Of a stretch of DNA of 64,000 nt, positions 33,906-42,492 are shown in pieces. The notes below the pieces were generated by a model that saw only the letters and a program-made list of their open reading frames with translations, was not told the origin of the DNA and made no database searches. Within the stretch, counting starts at the first letter, position 1, and the number at the start of each line of letters is the position of its first letter. The position numbers and the translations under genes were made by a program. This DNA comes from Cellulosimicrobium cellulans (GTDB lineage: Bacteria; Actinomycetota; Actinomycetes; Actinomycetales; Cellulomonadaceae), in the NCBI RefSeq assembly GCF_006539945.1, contig NZ_BJNZ01000018.1, positions 34,174 through 98,173 of the forward strand, in the 5' to 3' direction.

Positions 33906-36364
33906 CGGACACCTCCTCGCTCGCCCCGGGAGCGGAGCAACGCGGCGCGCCGCTCCCGCTCCGCCTCGACGGCCGTCGTGGACCGGTCGGGACGCTGCGG
34001 CGCGACGGTGGCGCGTCGCGGAGCCACCGGCGCCGCCGGTGCCGCGTCCGCCCCGGTGTCCCGGGGCGCGTCGAGGACGGCCGCCTGCGAGCGCACGGTC
34101 GGGGCGCCCAGCAGCGCGACCGCCTCGACCGACAGCCCGAGCTCGTCCTGGATCGCGGCCCGCAGCAGCATGACCCGCAACGAGTCGCCCCCGAGCTCGA
34201 AGAAGTCGTCGTCGATGCCGATCTCGTCGAGCTGCAGCACACGACGCCACAGATCGAGCAGCACCGACTGCACCGTGTCCTGCGCGGGCGTCGGTGAGGG
34301 CAGCGTCGCGGGGCGGGCACGTTCCGGCAGGCGCAGCGCGACGCGGTCCACCTTGCCGCTCGGGAGCTGGGGGAGCCGCGCGACGAACGTGACGTGGCGC
34401 GGGATCATCCAGCTCTGGACGTGCTGGGCGAGGTGTGCACGCAGGGCGCGCTCCGTGGCCCGGTCGTCCTGCGCGACGACGAACGCGACGAGGACGGCGC
34501 CCTGCTCTCGGTCCGCGTAGCCGACCACGGCGGCGTCCTCGACGGCAGGGTGCGCCCGGATCCAGTGCTCGACCTCCGTCGGCTCCACCCGCTGTCCCCG
34601 GACCTTGACCTGCAGGTCGCGGCGTCCCACGTACTCGAACGACCCGTCGTCGTGCACACGCGCCAGGTCGCCCGTGCGGAACAGCGTCGGTGCCTGAGCG
34701 TCGCCGAACGGGTTCGGGACGAACCGCTGCGCCGTGCGTTCGGGGTCTCCCAGGTAGCCGTCAGCGATCCCGGGTCCCCCGGCCCAGACCTCGCCGACCA
34801 CCCCCGTCGGCACGCGGCGCCCGTGCTCGTCGCAGACGTAGACCCGCATGTCGAGCGGTCGACCGATGTTCGTGCCGTCGCTGTCGAGCTCCCCCGCGGG
34901 CCCTCCGCGGTGGGTCACGTAGTCGGCCTCGGTGAGGGTGAACGTGGTGTGCACCTCGTAGCCGAGGGACCGGACGCGCTCCTCGAGGTCGGTGTGCAGG
35001 GCCTCTCCCCCGACGAAGACGTGACGCAGCGCGGGAAGCTCCGCGAACGCCGGGGAGGCGGCGAGAAGGCGCAGCATCGAGGGCACGATGCTCAGCACGG
35101 TCACCTCGTGGTCGCGAAGGCTCTGCAGCAGCACGCGGTCGTCGCGGTCCCCGCCCGGCGGCACGACGACGCACGCTCCGCCCGTCGCGAGCGGCCAGAA
35201 GAGCTCGCGCGAGCTCACGGGGAGCTTCAGCAGGTGGCGGTCGCGTGCTCCCAGCCCGTACAGGGACTGTTCGAGGAAGACTCGGCTCGTGTGGAGCAGG
35301 TGCGACCGCACGACAGCCTTCGGCATGCCCGTCGACCCTGACGTGAAGAGGACGTACGCGGGGTCGCCGACGCCCACGACGACGTCGGGCGGCGCGGTCT
35401 CCGCCGCCGCTCGCAGGGCGGCGAGCGACGGCAGCGGCGCCGTCCTGACCGCGGCACCGAGGTCTGCGGCACCTGGTCCGGACAGGACGAGGCGCGGGCT
35501 GCTCACCTCGACGAACTGGAGCAGGCGCGGGACGGGGAGGTCCGGGTCGAGGTGGACGAAGGCCGCGCCGGCCTTGAGGATCGCGAGGATCGCGACGAAG
35601 AGCTCGAACGACCGCTCCGTGCACACCCCGACCGCGTCGCCGGGACGCACGCCGCCCGCGACCACCTGGTGCGCGAGCACCGTCGAGACGTGGTCGAGCT
35701 CACGGTAGGTCAGCCGGGCGTCGTCGCCGACCAGCGCCGGGGCGTCCGGCGTCCGCCATGCCTGGAGCCGGAACAGCTCGTGCAGCGGGACGGCGGGATA
35801 GTCAGGGAGGCGGGCCGGGGTGCCTCCGTTCACCACGCGGTCGGACTCCGTGAGGATCTCGGTCCGTCCGAGCAGCGGACCGTCGGGAGCCGCGGTCAGC
35901 CGGACGACGAGCACGCGCAGTCGCTCCAGGAGCCGACCTGCCAACGCCCGCGCGTCAGGCCCGTCGCCGTGCCGCACGGCGATCCCGGACGCGGTCAGGT
36001 CCACGTGCACGTCTGCCGCGGTCCCCAGGGCTCCGTCGACCGACAGGACCGGGCGCTCGTCCGTCTCGGTGCCGAAGGCGGACACCCCGAGGCCGGCGCC
36101 GCCGGGACCCACCTGGTCGAGCAGGGCCGTCCAGTCCGCGTCCGCGCCCGCGGTCCGCAGGTACTCCACCGCACGTGTGCCCGCGGAGGCGTCGTCGCCG
36201 ACCAGTACGGGCCCGGAGACCTCGAGCCGGTCCAGCACCACGACGGCCGCCGCGAGCAGGATCCTGGCAGGGCTCAGGTGCGGGCTCCGGGCACACAGCT
36301 CGTCCCAGCCCTCGAGGAACGTCACCTCGGGGTCCACCCGGCCGGGCTCTCGGCGTGTCGTCAT
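33902..36364 (-). CDS. NRPS loading protein, A-T with unusual adenylation domain
   Basis: 820 residues. The first ~170 are a degenerate region resembling only the end of a condensation domain; no HHxxxDG is present. Adenylation domain about 190-690: A3 FTSGSTG (340-346), A5-like TTFTLTE (473-479), A7 FRTGDLARV, A8 near 581-599 and Lys671 in LPSGKVDR. In A4 the sequence is LPVSSRELFW (381-390), which puts Pro where alpha-amino-acid-activating domains have Asp235. The substrate may therefore lack a normal alpha-amino group. Carrier domain: Ser728 in FFELGGDSLR. The basic Arg-rich tail may dock to the PKS. Confidence 0.92.
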   Translation of the reverse strand: MTTRREPGRVDPEVTFLEGWDELCARSPHLSPARILLAAAVVVLDRLEVSGPVLVGDDASAGTRAVEYLRTAGADADWTALLDQVGPGGAGLGVSAFGTETDERPVLSVDGALGTAADVHVDLTASGIAVRHGDGPDARALAGRLLERLRVLVVRLTAAPDGPLLGRTEILTESDRVVNGGTPARLPDYPAVPLHELFRLQAWRTPDAPALVGDDARLTYRELDHVSTVLAHQVVAGGVRPGDAVGVCTERSFELFVAILAILKAGAAFVHLDPDLPVPRLLQFVEVSSPRLVLSGPGAADLGAAVRTAPLPSLAALRAAAETAPPDVVVGVGDPAYVLFTSGSTGMPKAVVRSHLLHTSRVFLEQSLYGLGARDRHLLKLPVSSRELFWPLATGGACVVVPPGGDRDDRVLLQSLRDHEVTVLSIVPSMLRLLAASPAFAELPALRHVFVGGEALHTDLEERVRSLGYEVHTTFTLTEADYVTHRGGPAGELDSDGTNIGRPLDMRVYVCDEHGRRVPTGVVGEVWAGGPGIADGYLGDPERTAQRFVPNPFGDAQAPTLFRTGDLARVHDDGSFEYVGRRDLQVKVRGQRVEPTEVEHWIRAHPAVEDAAVVGYADREQGAVLVAFVVAQDDRATERALRAHLAQHVQSWMIPRHVTFVARLPQLPSGKVDRVALRLPERARPATLPSPTPAQDTVQSVLLDLWRRVLQLDEIGIDDDFFELGGDSLRVMLLRAAIQDELGLSVEAVALLGAPTVRSQAAVLDAPRDTGADAAPAAPVAPRRATVAPQRPDRSTTAVEAERERRAALLRSRGERGGVR

Positions 36365-37821
36365 CGGGCACCCCCCGTCCTGTCCAGGACGGACCGCGCG
36401 GCGGCCAGGCCCGTCGCGGCGCCGTAGGTGACGCCGATGATCTTGGACGAGCTGTCACCGACGAAGTAGAGCCCCGGAACGCTGCTCTGCATGTCGCCGC
36501 TCAGCTCGAGAGCGGGGTACAGCCGCTCGACGACCGGCGCGGCGACCACGCTCGACGGCCCGAGGAGACCCGGCGCGATGTCCTCGAGCAGGTCCACCAT
36601 CCGCGCGATGTCCGCGACACGCTGTGGGCCGAGGACGGCCGCGAGGTCGCCCCAGGTGGCGCGGACGAGACTCGTCCCGCTGAAGTCCTCGGCACCGGGG
36701 CGTCCCAGCAGGCCGAGCAGGCTCTGGGCGACGGGAAGCCCCTGGCCCGCCGTCGTCACGGCACGCGCATAGTCGACGGCGTACTGCGTGCCGTCGACGT
36801 CATCGGGGACCGTCACCGTGGTGATCACGCCGAAGTTGGTCCGCGATGTCGGGGTGGTGATGCAGTGCTGCCCGTCGAGCAGCACGGTGTCCGCGAAGGA
36901 GTACTGCATGATGCGTCCCCGCTCGCACACGCAGAACGTGCGGACCGGCTCCCCCTGCTCGTTCACGAACGTGAACTTCGGGTTCTGGCAGGAGGCCGTG
37001 AGCGGAGCCAGGACCTCGGCAGGCGCCTCGATCCGCACGCCGAGGTCCACCCGCCGGCTCGGCCGGTGCTCGATCCCGTTCTCGTCGAGCACGGCCTGCA
37101 GCCAGCCGACGGCGAGCTTGCCCGCACCGACGATCACGTTCCGGGCGCGCAGGAGACCGCTCGGCGTGCGCACGTGCCAGCTACCGTCGGGACTGCGCCG
37201 TACCGTCTGCGCCGTCGTCCCGAGGCGCAGGTCCAGGCCGGCGGCGAGAGCCTCGGCGAACAGCGCGTCGATCATGACCATGGACTCGTCGACGGTGATC
37301 CCGATCGACGTCGCGTCGTCAGCCAGGTCGAAGCCCCGAGGCGCCTCGCCCGCCGCGCCACGGGCACCGACGACCGCCTCGGTCGTCGCCCTCTCCACGG
37401 ACTGCGCCCCGAACCGTCGCATCAGGCGGTACACCTCGGCGACGGCGGCCGAGGCACGGTCGAAGCCGCCGAGCGCTCGCTCCAGCCCGCTGTACGTCTG
37501 CCGCCGTCCCGAGGAGTCCACCTCGATCTTCGAACGCGACAGTCCGGAGAGGTAGCCGAGGTTGGTGTCGAAGTGGAACGCGGCTCCCCCCAGACCGGTC
37601 AGGCAGTCGCACCGGTGGCACTGGAGCCGGAACTTCTCCGCGTCGCGGACGGACCGGCCTCCCATGCGGGCCGCGACCTTGGAGCACAGGCTCGCGCGCA
37701 TGTCTCGCCCGCTCTCGAGGAGTGCCACGCTCGCCCCCTGGGTGGCCAGGAGCCACGCCGCGAACATCCCCGACGGACCGCCTCCGATCACGACGGCGTC
37801 GATCACCTCGGGCTCAGACAT
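36361..37821 (-). CDS. FAD-dependent oxidoreductase (COG2509-like)
   Basis: 486 residues. The dinucleotide-binding motif is DAVVIGGGPSGMFAAWLLA. A Cys-rich stretch LQCHRCDCLTGLGGAAFHFD replaces the SGGAGAFSDGKL region of this uncharacterised dehydrogenase family. VPGLYFVGDSSSKIIGVTYG closes the FAD site. ATG 37821 has an ideal GGAGG five bases upstream; GTG 37827 is the alternative. The substrate is unknown. It sits between the phosphotransferase (8-base overlap) and the NRPS (4-base overlap), so it is likely a tailoring or precursor enzyme. Confidence 0.8.
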   Translation of the reverse strand: MSEPEVIDAVVIGGGPSGMFAAWLLATQGASVALLESGRDMRASLCSKVAARMGGRSVRDAEKFRLQCHRCDCLTGLGGAAFHFDTNLGYLSGLSRSKIEVDSSGRRQTYSGLERALGGFDRASAAVAEVYRLMRRFGAQSVERATTEAVVGARGAAGEAPRGFDLADDATSIGITVDESMVMIDALFAEALAAGLDLRLGTTAQTVRRSPDGSWHVRTPSGLLRARNVIVGAGKLAVGWLQAVLDENGIEHRPSRRVDLGVRIEAPAEVLAPLTASCQNPKFTFVNEQGEPVRTFCVCERGRIMQYSFADTVLLDGQHCITTPTSRTNFGVITTVTVPDDVDGTQYAVDYARAVTTAGQGLPVAQSLLGLLGRPGAEDFSGTSLVRATWGDLAAVLGPQRVADIARMVDLLEDIAPGLLGPSSVVAAPVVERLYPALELSGDMQSSVPGLYFVGDSSSKIIGVTYGAATGLAAARSVLDRTGGAR

Positions 37822-38755
37822 GGGCACCTCCGAGCCGGCGCAGCGGACGGTCCGCGAAGTAGGCCGCGAGCGGCCCGAAGAACAGGTGGTCGACCGGCCG
37901 CCCCTGGGCGCGGATCCGGCGAATCATCGCGCCGCAGAAGACCGGAGTCAGCGCCAGGACCGTCGCCGGGGCCTCACCCGTGACCTCCTCGTACCGCGAG
38001 AGCGCCGCGCGCACGGCGTCGTGGTACGGGTCGTCCCCGTCGTACAGCCGCCCGAAGAGCCAGTCGAACCCTCGCTCCCGGTACTCCGGGTACGCGATGA
38101 GCGACGCCGTGAGCAGGAGGTTGAGCACGTCGAGCGCACAGATTCCGCGCGGGGCGTAGTCCTCCCAGTCGATGAGCGACAGTGCCCCGTCGTCTGCCAC
38201 GCGGAAGTTCCACGGACCCATGTCGCCGTGGACGGCTCCGACGCGCGCTCGCGCGAGCGCCTCGACGGTCTCCACCGGGAGGTCGTGCCCCGACTCCAGC
38301 GGCGCCGTCGGCGGCGCGGTGGTGTCACCGACCGCACGTTCGTCGGAGAGGTGGACACGCGCGCCGATCTCCGCGCCCCGCACCAGCAGCCTCCGCCAGG
38401 TCGCCGGGTCCGCGTCCCGGAGCGCGTCGGGAAGGTCGCGCGAGCCGACGCTCGCCATGGCGAACCCCCGCTCGAGCGCCGCCACCGGCGAGGGCACGGT
38501 GGTCGCTCCCTCGTGCAGCGCGCGCAGGATCCGCCACTCACGTCCCACCATCGCGTCCTCGGGGTCGAGCGCGACCTTCGCGACGTAGCGGGGCGTGCCG
38601 TCGAGGACGGACGCGACGAACAGACGTTGACGCTGCTTGCGCTCGCTGCGCGGCACCCAGTGCTCGAAGGTGAGCCGGTCCCGGTCCGCCGGGTCGTGGA
38701 GCGCCCGGACCTCCTCCGTGACGGCGCCGAGGACGTCCGCGGGGGTAGCGATCAC
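37814..38755 (-). CDS. APH/choline-kinase-like phosphotransferase
   Basis: 313 residues, protein-kinase-like fold. The catalytic loop is VHGDMGPWNF with the Asp and Asn of the HGDxxxxN motif. The metal-binding motif is LIDWEDYAPRG, and YVAKVALD supplies the ATP-binding Lys. Family members phosphorylate aminoglycosides, macrolides, choline or sugars. Here it could phosphorylate a product hydroxyl for biosynthesis or self-protection. GTG 38755 overlaps the glycosyltransferase stop (GTGA). Confidence 0.85.
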   Translation of the reverse strand: MIATPADVLGAVTEEVRALHDPADRDRLTFEHWVPRSERKQRQRLFVASVLDGTPRYVAKVALDPEDAMVGREWRILRALHEGATTVPSPVAALERGFAMASVGSRDLPDALRDADPATWRRLLVRGAEIGARVHLSDERAVGDTTAPPTAPLESGHDLPVETVEALARARVGAVHGDMGPWNFRVADDGALSLIDWEDYAPRGICALDVLNLLLTASLIAYPEYRERGFDWLFGRLYDGDDPYHDAVRAALSRYEEVTGEAPATVLALTPVFCGAMIRRIRAQGRPVDHLFFGPLAAYFADRPLRRLGGAHV

Positions 38756-40020
38756 CGCGCGTCCCCGAACAGCGCGGGCACGTCGAGGTGCGCGCTCGGG
38801 ATGATCTCGCTGAGCGTCGAGGCAAAGCTCGGCCCGCTGAGCAGCGTGCGGATCTCCGCCACGCCCTCCGCACGCTCGTGCTCGTCGAGCGAGACATAGG
38901 CGTCGATGCGCTTCTCCATCGCCTCGGCGAACCGTCGGTACGCGCCGTCGTCCTCGAGGAGCCGTGCGACGTGCCCGACGATCGCGGCCGTCCCCTCGAA
39001 GTCGTCCTCGGGGATCTCGTAGTGCTCGATGAGGTCCAGGAACCGGGCGCCACCACGGCCGAAGCGCGTCCCGTCGAGGGCCCGGAGGTTCTCGACGTGA
39101 CCGTAGTGCTCCTCGGGGAGCGCCATGGGGAAGGCCCCGAGCACGACGGACTCGTGGATCGCCGTCAGGCCCGGGGTCAGCATGTAGTGACGCGCGGAGG
39201 CGACTGCGGCGATGAAGTCTCGCTGTGCCATGCACTCGAACGTCACGACGGCCTCCCCGACCTCGAGCCGTCGCGCTCTGGGCCCGCCGTACCCACCCCC
39301 GCACACCGCGACCCGCCGAAGCTCGGGCCGTCGCGCCACCAGGTCGGGGACCCAGCGCGAGAACAGCTCCAGGTACTGGTTGTGCACGTCGTAGTCCAGG
39401 AGGAAGTTCTTGAAGCCCCCGAGGTTGATGAGCAGGTCCAGCGGCTCGTCGCCGGCGGGACGCTCCTCGCTGAGCCCGAGCTCGTCCACGATCGGCCCGG
39501 AGAGGTAGGGGCGCGACGCTCCGAGACCTCGCAGCTCCTCCACCCGCTCAGGGACTCCCGGGAAGTTCTGGGCCACGGACGCGGTCGCGCACAGGTGTGC
39601 CGCGTAGATCTGCTCGTGCGGGGCCAGCCCGCCGAGCTCAGCCTGCCAGTCCTCGAACCGCCGCGCGCGCAGGCGGGCGCACAGGTCTGCGATCTCGACC
39701 GGGGTGCGCTGCAGCTGCCAGAACGCGAGGAGGCTGTCCACGAAGAGCACGGGACGGTCCGCCGCCAGCGCATCGAACACGAGGTCGGCGTTCATCACGG
39801 AGACGACCCAGTCGGCGCGGGTGAGCTCTTGCTCCAGCGCGGGGTCCCCCGGCTCGAGCTCGAGGATCTCGTCGTAGGCGTCGGGGTTCCGTTGGGCGAA
39901 GTCGGACGCCACCGTGACCCCCACACAGACCCGGTGGTGCCCGTCGAGAGCCCGCGATATCGCCGTGAGCTTCGATACGGGGCCGAATCCACAGCTCTGA
40001 GCTCCGAGCAGTACGCGCAT
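38752..40020 (-). CDS. GT-B-like glycosyltransferase
   Basis: 422 residues. The N-terminal half begins MRVLLGAQSCGFGPVSKLTA, a phosphate-binding loop typical of GT-B enzymes. The C-terminal half has LLINLGGFKNFL, VAVCGGGYGG, VVTFECMAQRDFIAAVASA and LTPGLTAIHESVVLGAFPMALP, matching the donor-binding face of MurG- and PseG-like folds. The sugar donor and acceptor are unknown. It lies two bases after the transketolase C-subunit gene, so the transferred group may derive from the transketolase product (inference). Confidence 0.75.
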   Translation of the reverse strand: MRVLLGAQSCGFGPVSKLTAISRALDGHHRVCVGVTVASDFAQRNPDAYDEILELEPGDPALEQELTRADWVVSVMNADLVFDALAADRPVLFVDSLLAFWQLQRTPVEIADLCARLRARRFEDWQAELGGLAPHEQIYAAHLCATASVAQNFPGVPERVEELRGLGASRPYLSGPIVDELGLSEERPAGDEPLDLLINLGGFKNFLLDYDVHNQYLELFSRWVPDLVARRPELRRVAVCGGGYGGPRARRLEVGEAVVTFECMAQRDFIAAVASARHYMLTPGLTAIHESVVLGAFPMALPEEHYGHVENLRALDGTRFGRGGARFLDLIEHYEIPEDDFEGTAAIVGHVARLLEDDGAYRRFAEAMEKRIDAYVSLDEHERAEGVAEIRTLLSGPSFASTLSEIIPSAHLDVPALFGDAR

Positions 40021-40022
40021 CT

Positions 40023-40985
40023 CTAGACTCCCCCTGTCGTGATGGTGTTCGTCGTCATCGCCCCATGGATCGCCGGCGCGTCGATCCCGTACGCGGCGAA
40101 CAGCTGGTCTCTGTCCGCGCCCGGAGCGGCGACGCCGTCGCCGATCGCGAGCGAACGGAACGCCCCCTCCCACCGCCCGATGAGCGCGAGCGCAGTCTGC
40201 GCACCGATCCCGGACGCACCGACGTGCTCCTCGACGCTCACGACGCGGCGCGCACGGCGAGCGGCGCGCTGCACCGCCTCCCGGGGGAACGGGTGCACCT
40301 GGACCAGGTCGAGCACCGCCGCCTGGAGCCCCTCGCACCGCGCCGTCCGCGTCGCGTCGAGCGCGGGAGCAACCGTGGCACCGGCGGCGACCACCAGGAT
40401 GTCGTAGTCCGCATCGCCCCGAAGCGTCCCCGCCGGCGAGAAGTCGTCGTCCTCGTCGTGGACGACGGCGTCCTCCCGTGCGCCGAGGCGCACGTACGCC
40501 GGCCCTCCGCTCGTGACCGCTCGAGCCAGGGACCAGCGGGCGTCGTGGACGTCGGCCGGGCAGTACACCTGTGTCCCAGGCATGCTCGCCATGGTCGCGA
40601 GGTCTTCCGGGGCGTGGTGGCTCGCGCCCAGGTCTCCGTACGCGACGCCTCCGCCCACCCCCAGCACGGTGACCGGGAGACCCGGGACGCAGACGTCCAG
40701 CCGCAGCTGTTCTGCCGCACGGCGCACGAGGAACGGCGCCATCCCGCAGACGACGACGGGGCGCCCCGTACGTGCCAGGCCGCCGGCCACCCCCATGAGG
40801 TTCGCCTCGGCGATGCCCACGTCGATGAACCGGTCAGGAAAGTCGGTGGCGAACGGGACCGCCAGGGCGCGAGCGTCAGCCGCGACCACCACGAGGTCGT
40901 CCATCTCGTGGCCCAGCCGGCGCAGGGCTCCGGCGACGGCCGGGCGCATCGCGGCACGTTCGCGGACGACGGCGGCCTCCTGCAT
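40023..40985 (-). CDS. Transketolase-like C-terminal (Pyr) subunit
   Basis: 320 residues. It contains the pyrimidine-binding domain (DVGIAEANLMGVAGGLARTG, where the Glu activates TPP) and the C-terminal transketolase domain (VSVEEHVGASGIGAQTALAL). It is the second half of a split transketolase whose N-terminal partner ends three bases upstream. Split enzymes of this kind transfer two-carbon ketol groups. Within secondary-metabolite operons they usually make an unusual sugar or alpha-hydroxy ketone. Confidence 0.9.
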   Translation of the reverse strand: MQEAAVVRERAAMRPAVAGALRRLGHEMDDLVVVAADARALAVPFATDFPDRFIDVGIAEANLMGVAGGLARTGRPVVVCGMAPFLVRRAAEQLRLDVCVPGLPVTVLGVGGGVAYGDLGASHHAPEDLATMASMPGTQVYCPADVHDARWSLARAVTSGGPAYVRLGAREDAVVHDEDDDFSPAGTLRGDADYDILVVAAGATVAPALDATRTARCEGLQAAVLDLVQVHPFPREAVQRAARRARRVVSVEEHVGASGIGAQTALALIGRWEGAFRSLAIGDGVAAPGADRDQLFAAYGIDAPAIHGAMTTNTITTGGV

Positions 40986-40988
40986 CGT

Positions 40989-41771
40989 TCAGTCCTCCAG
41001 CTCGCGGAGCGCCTCGGCGAGCTGGTCGTCGTCGAGTCGGCCGACGTGCCACCGGAGGCTGTTCTCCATGAAGGTGACGCCGCGGCCCTTGACCGTCCGG
41101 GCGAGGACCACGGACGGCACGGGCTCGCGCTCCGCCTGGTCCAGCGCTGCACCGAGGGCGACGGGATCGTGCCCGTCGACCTCGATGACCGACCAGCCGA
41201 ACGACTGCCACTTGGGTGCCAGAGGCGTCAGGCAGAGCACGTCGTCGGTAGGTCCCTCTTGCTGGAGCCCGTTGACGTCGACGACGACGACGAGTCGGTC
41301 GAGATGCCGGTGGGCGGCGAACATCACGGCTTCCCACACCGAGCCCTCGTTGAGCTCTCCGTCGCCGAGGACGACATAGACCGAGCGTTCGACGCGGTCC
41401 AGGCGATACCCCTCCGCGAGGCCCGCCCCGATGGACAACCCGTGTCCGAGCGCACCCGTCGCGACATCGACACCGGGGAAGCCGTCGGTGGGGTGCCCCG
41501 GGAGCCCGACAGGGTCGCGGTACCGTCCGTGGCCGCGCTCGGCCAGGAGCGCGTACAACGCCCACACCGCGTGCCCCTTGCTGAGGACCACCGGGCTGCG
41601 CAGGGCGCCGGCGGCTGCCGTGCGCGCCTCGACGCGCCGGAGCAGCGCGTCGAGGATGTCCAGCACCGAGAGCGACGACCCGAGGTGGACGGGACGCTCG
41701 TGGGCGTAGGACAGGACGGTCCTCCGCGCGCCGAGCGAGATCGAGGTCTGACGGGCGCTACCGTCAGGCAC
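40989..41771 (-). CDS. Transketolase-like N-terminal (TPP-binding) subunit
   Basis: 260 residues. Motifs are the TPP/Mg signature GDGELNEGSVWEAVMFAA to VVVDVNGLQQEG, SKGHAVWALYALL and TGALGHGLSIGAGLA. Together with the next gene it makes a full transketolase. GTG 41771 overlaps the methyltransferase stop by eight bases (GTGCCTGA). Its clustering with NRPS/PKS genes rather than pentose-phosphate genes indicates a dedicated biosynthetic role. Confidence 0.9.
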   Translation of the reverse strand: MPDGSARQTSISLGARRTVLSYAHERPVHLGSSLSVLDILDALLRRVEARTAAAGALRSPVVLSKGHAVWALYALLAERGHGRYRDPVGLPGHPTDGFPGVDVATGALGHGLSIGAGLAEGYRLDRVERSVYVVLGDGELNEGSVWEAVMFAAHRHLDRLVVVVDVNGLQQEGPTDDVLCLTPLAPKWQSFGWSVIEVDGHDPVALGAALDQAEREPVPSVVLARTVKGRGVTFMENSLRWHVGRLDDDQLAEALRELED

Positions 41772-42492
41772 GACGATAGACCGACACGTACTGCCCGGAC
41801 CGGGCCGAGAACTTCTCTCTGGTCCAGCTCCCGAACCGCTCGACGAGCGTGAAACCCGCGAGTCGCGCCATGAGGTCCATCTCGGAGGGCCAGATATAGC
41901 GCAGAAATGCCGGGAAGAGCTCGATCTTTCCGTCACGAATGTGGATGTGCTGCTCAAGGATCTGCTGCGTCGACGGATCGTGCTTGTCGGCCTCGATCAC
42001 GACGTGCTCGAGGCCGATGTCGTGCACCTGGGTCCACGAGTTGCGCCGGAATCTCGTCGGGTCGGGCATGAATGCCTCGACGACGAAGTGCCCCCCCGGC
42101 TCGACGACCGCGGCGGTGCTCTCAAAGCACGAGATCTGCTCCTCCTGGCTCTGGAGCGCATAGATCGTGTTGAGGATCAGAAAGGCCATCGAATACGTGC
42201 GGTCCAAGGCGAACCGGCCGATGTCCCCCTGGTGAACGGTCAGGTTCTCGCCACCTGGCTTGCTCCGCAGGACGTCGATCATCTCCTGGGAGGTGTCGAG
42301 TCCTTCGACCTCGACACCCCGCGCAGCCAGCGGGATCGCCACGCGACCAGTGCCGATCGCGAGCTCGAGAACCCTCCCCGCCCCCGTCCAGTCCATGAGA
42401 AAGTCGACGGTCTCGGTCGGCTCGGGCCACGGAAGCCCGTCATAGATGCTTGACCAGCGTCGACCGTAGGTCTGACTATCCCACCCTGACAT
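41764..42492 (-). CDS. SAM-dependent methyltransferase, first gene of the biosynthetic operon
   Basis: 242 residues. Motif I is VLELAIGTGRVAIPLAARG, then VEGLDTSQEMIDVLRSK, VHQGDIGRF and VVEPGGHFVVEAF. It fits the small-molecule O-/N-methyltransferase group (Methyltransf_25). The base composition is visibly less GC-rich than its neighbours, as is the upstream region. GGAGG six bases before ATG 42492 sets the start. It lies directly downstream of the operon promoter region. Confidence 0.9.
   Translation of the reverse strand: MSGWDSQTYGRRWSSIYDGLPWPEPTETVDFLMDWTGAGRVLELAIGTGRVAIPLAARGVEVEGLDTSQEMIDVLRSKPGGENLTVHQGDIGRFALDRTYSMAFLILNTIYALQSQEEQISCFESTAAVVEPGGHFVVEAFMPDPTRFRRNSWTQVHDIGLEHVVIEADKHDPSTQQILEQHIHIRDGKIELFPAFLRYIWPSEMDLMARLAGFTLVERFGSWTREKFSARSGQYVSVYRRA

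Noticed and set aside
33902..34500. Second carrier or catalytic domain after the T domain of the NRPS
   Set aside because: After Ser728 only an Arg/Ala/Pro-rich tail of about 65 residues remains; no thioesterase or docking fold can be recognised.
35800..36364. Condensation domain at the N-terminus of the NRPS
   Set aside because: About 170 residues with no HHxxxDG; at most a remnant of the C-terminal subdomain.
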